Assembly (NCBI GenBank): GCA_937871505.1
Contig: CALMPF010000015.1
Coordinates: forward strand, 1 to 35,106
Direction: 5' to 3'
Origin: an uncultured Planctomycetia bacterium
GTDB lineage: Bacteria; Planctomycetota; Phycisphaerae; Phycisphaerales; SM1A02
DNA length: 35,106 nucleotides
In this document: positions 35,052-35,106 of the stretch, one piece after another
How the letters are laid out: every line of letters starts with the position of its first letter
How positions within the stretch are numbered: position 1 is the stretch's first letter
Position numbers and translations under genes: made by a program
Notes under the pieces: generated by a model
What the model saw: the letters and a program-made list of their open reading frames with translations, nothing else
What the model was told of the DNA's origin: nothing
Databases searched by the model: none

Positions 35052-35106
35052 AAAGGCGCGCCGCGGGGTCGCCGGCGCCCCCGACCGCGCCGCGTCTCCG
35101 TGAGCG

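Overview
The window is very GC-rich and gene-dense. It looks like a chromosomal piece of a planctomycete, most likely Phycisphaerae. The pointers are dockerin-like 'D.NGDG.VD..D' calcium-binding repeats in a secreted protein (30588-31850), an HTH-TPR regulator of a type I associate with that group, and ordinary housekeeping genes. The taxon is an inference. I found no rRNA, tRNA or CRISPR array.

Layout. 1-1.7 kb: the 3' part of an IS66 transposase and a small ORF behind it. 1.9-5.3 kb (minus): glmS followed by a secreted SGNH hydrolase. 5.4-10.05 kb (plus): rarA, 5-formyl-THF cyclo-ligase, a LysM/L,D-transpeptidase and pdxA. 10.3-17.9 kb (minus): an eight-gene, mostly overlapping cluster. It encodes a small helical protein, a GlmL/MutL-like ASKHA ATPase, a soluble protein with a KOW/SH3-like tail, a DUF6754-like membrane protein, three further membrane proteins and a META-domain lipoprotein. 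18.1-22.9 kb (plus): 3-hydroxyanthranilate dioxygenase and ACMSD (tryptophan/kynurenine degradation), separated by a GAF histidine kinase and a receiver protein. 23.1-24.8 kb (minus): the HTH-TPR regulator, translationally coupled to a small exported protein. 25.2-28.5 kb: a PLP-dependent threonine/serine dehydratase, a DinB-like protein, and an AlkD-like DNA alkylation repair protein with a long basic tail. 28.5-30.25 kb (minus): a NodB deacetylase overlapping a formyltransferase. 30.6-31.85 kb: the secreted dockerin-repeat protein. 32.4-34.8 kb: a TPP riboswitch, thiC and a DUF1328 membrane peptide.

Two signals stand out. First, four foldback (long imperfect palindrome) elements of 163-196 bp lie just behind plus-strand genes, all in the same orientation: 10069-10231, 18766-18933, 21486-21681 and 34868-35051. 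One pair is almost identical. The other pair differs in sequence but keeps its internal complementarity. Three of the four share the same central loop. Two supply the TAG stop codon of the gene in front. I know of no described family that matches them.

Second, the 10.3-17.9 kb cluster is a coherent envelope-associated ATPase system of unknown function, and the HTH-TPR plus exported-protein pair resembles RRNPP peptide signalling in outline only. All functions come from reading motifs; no database search was run.
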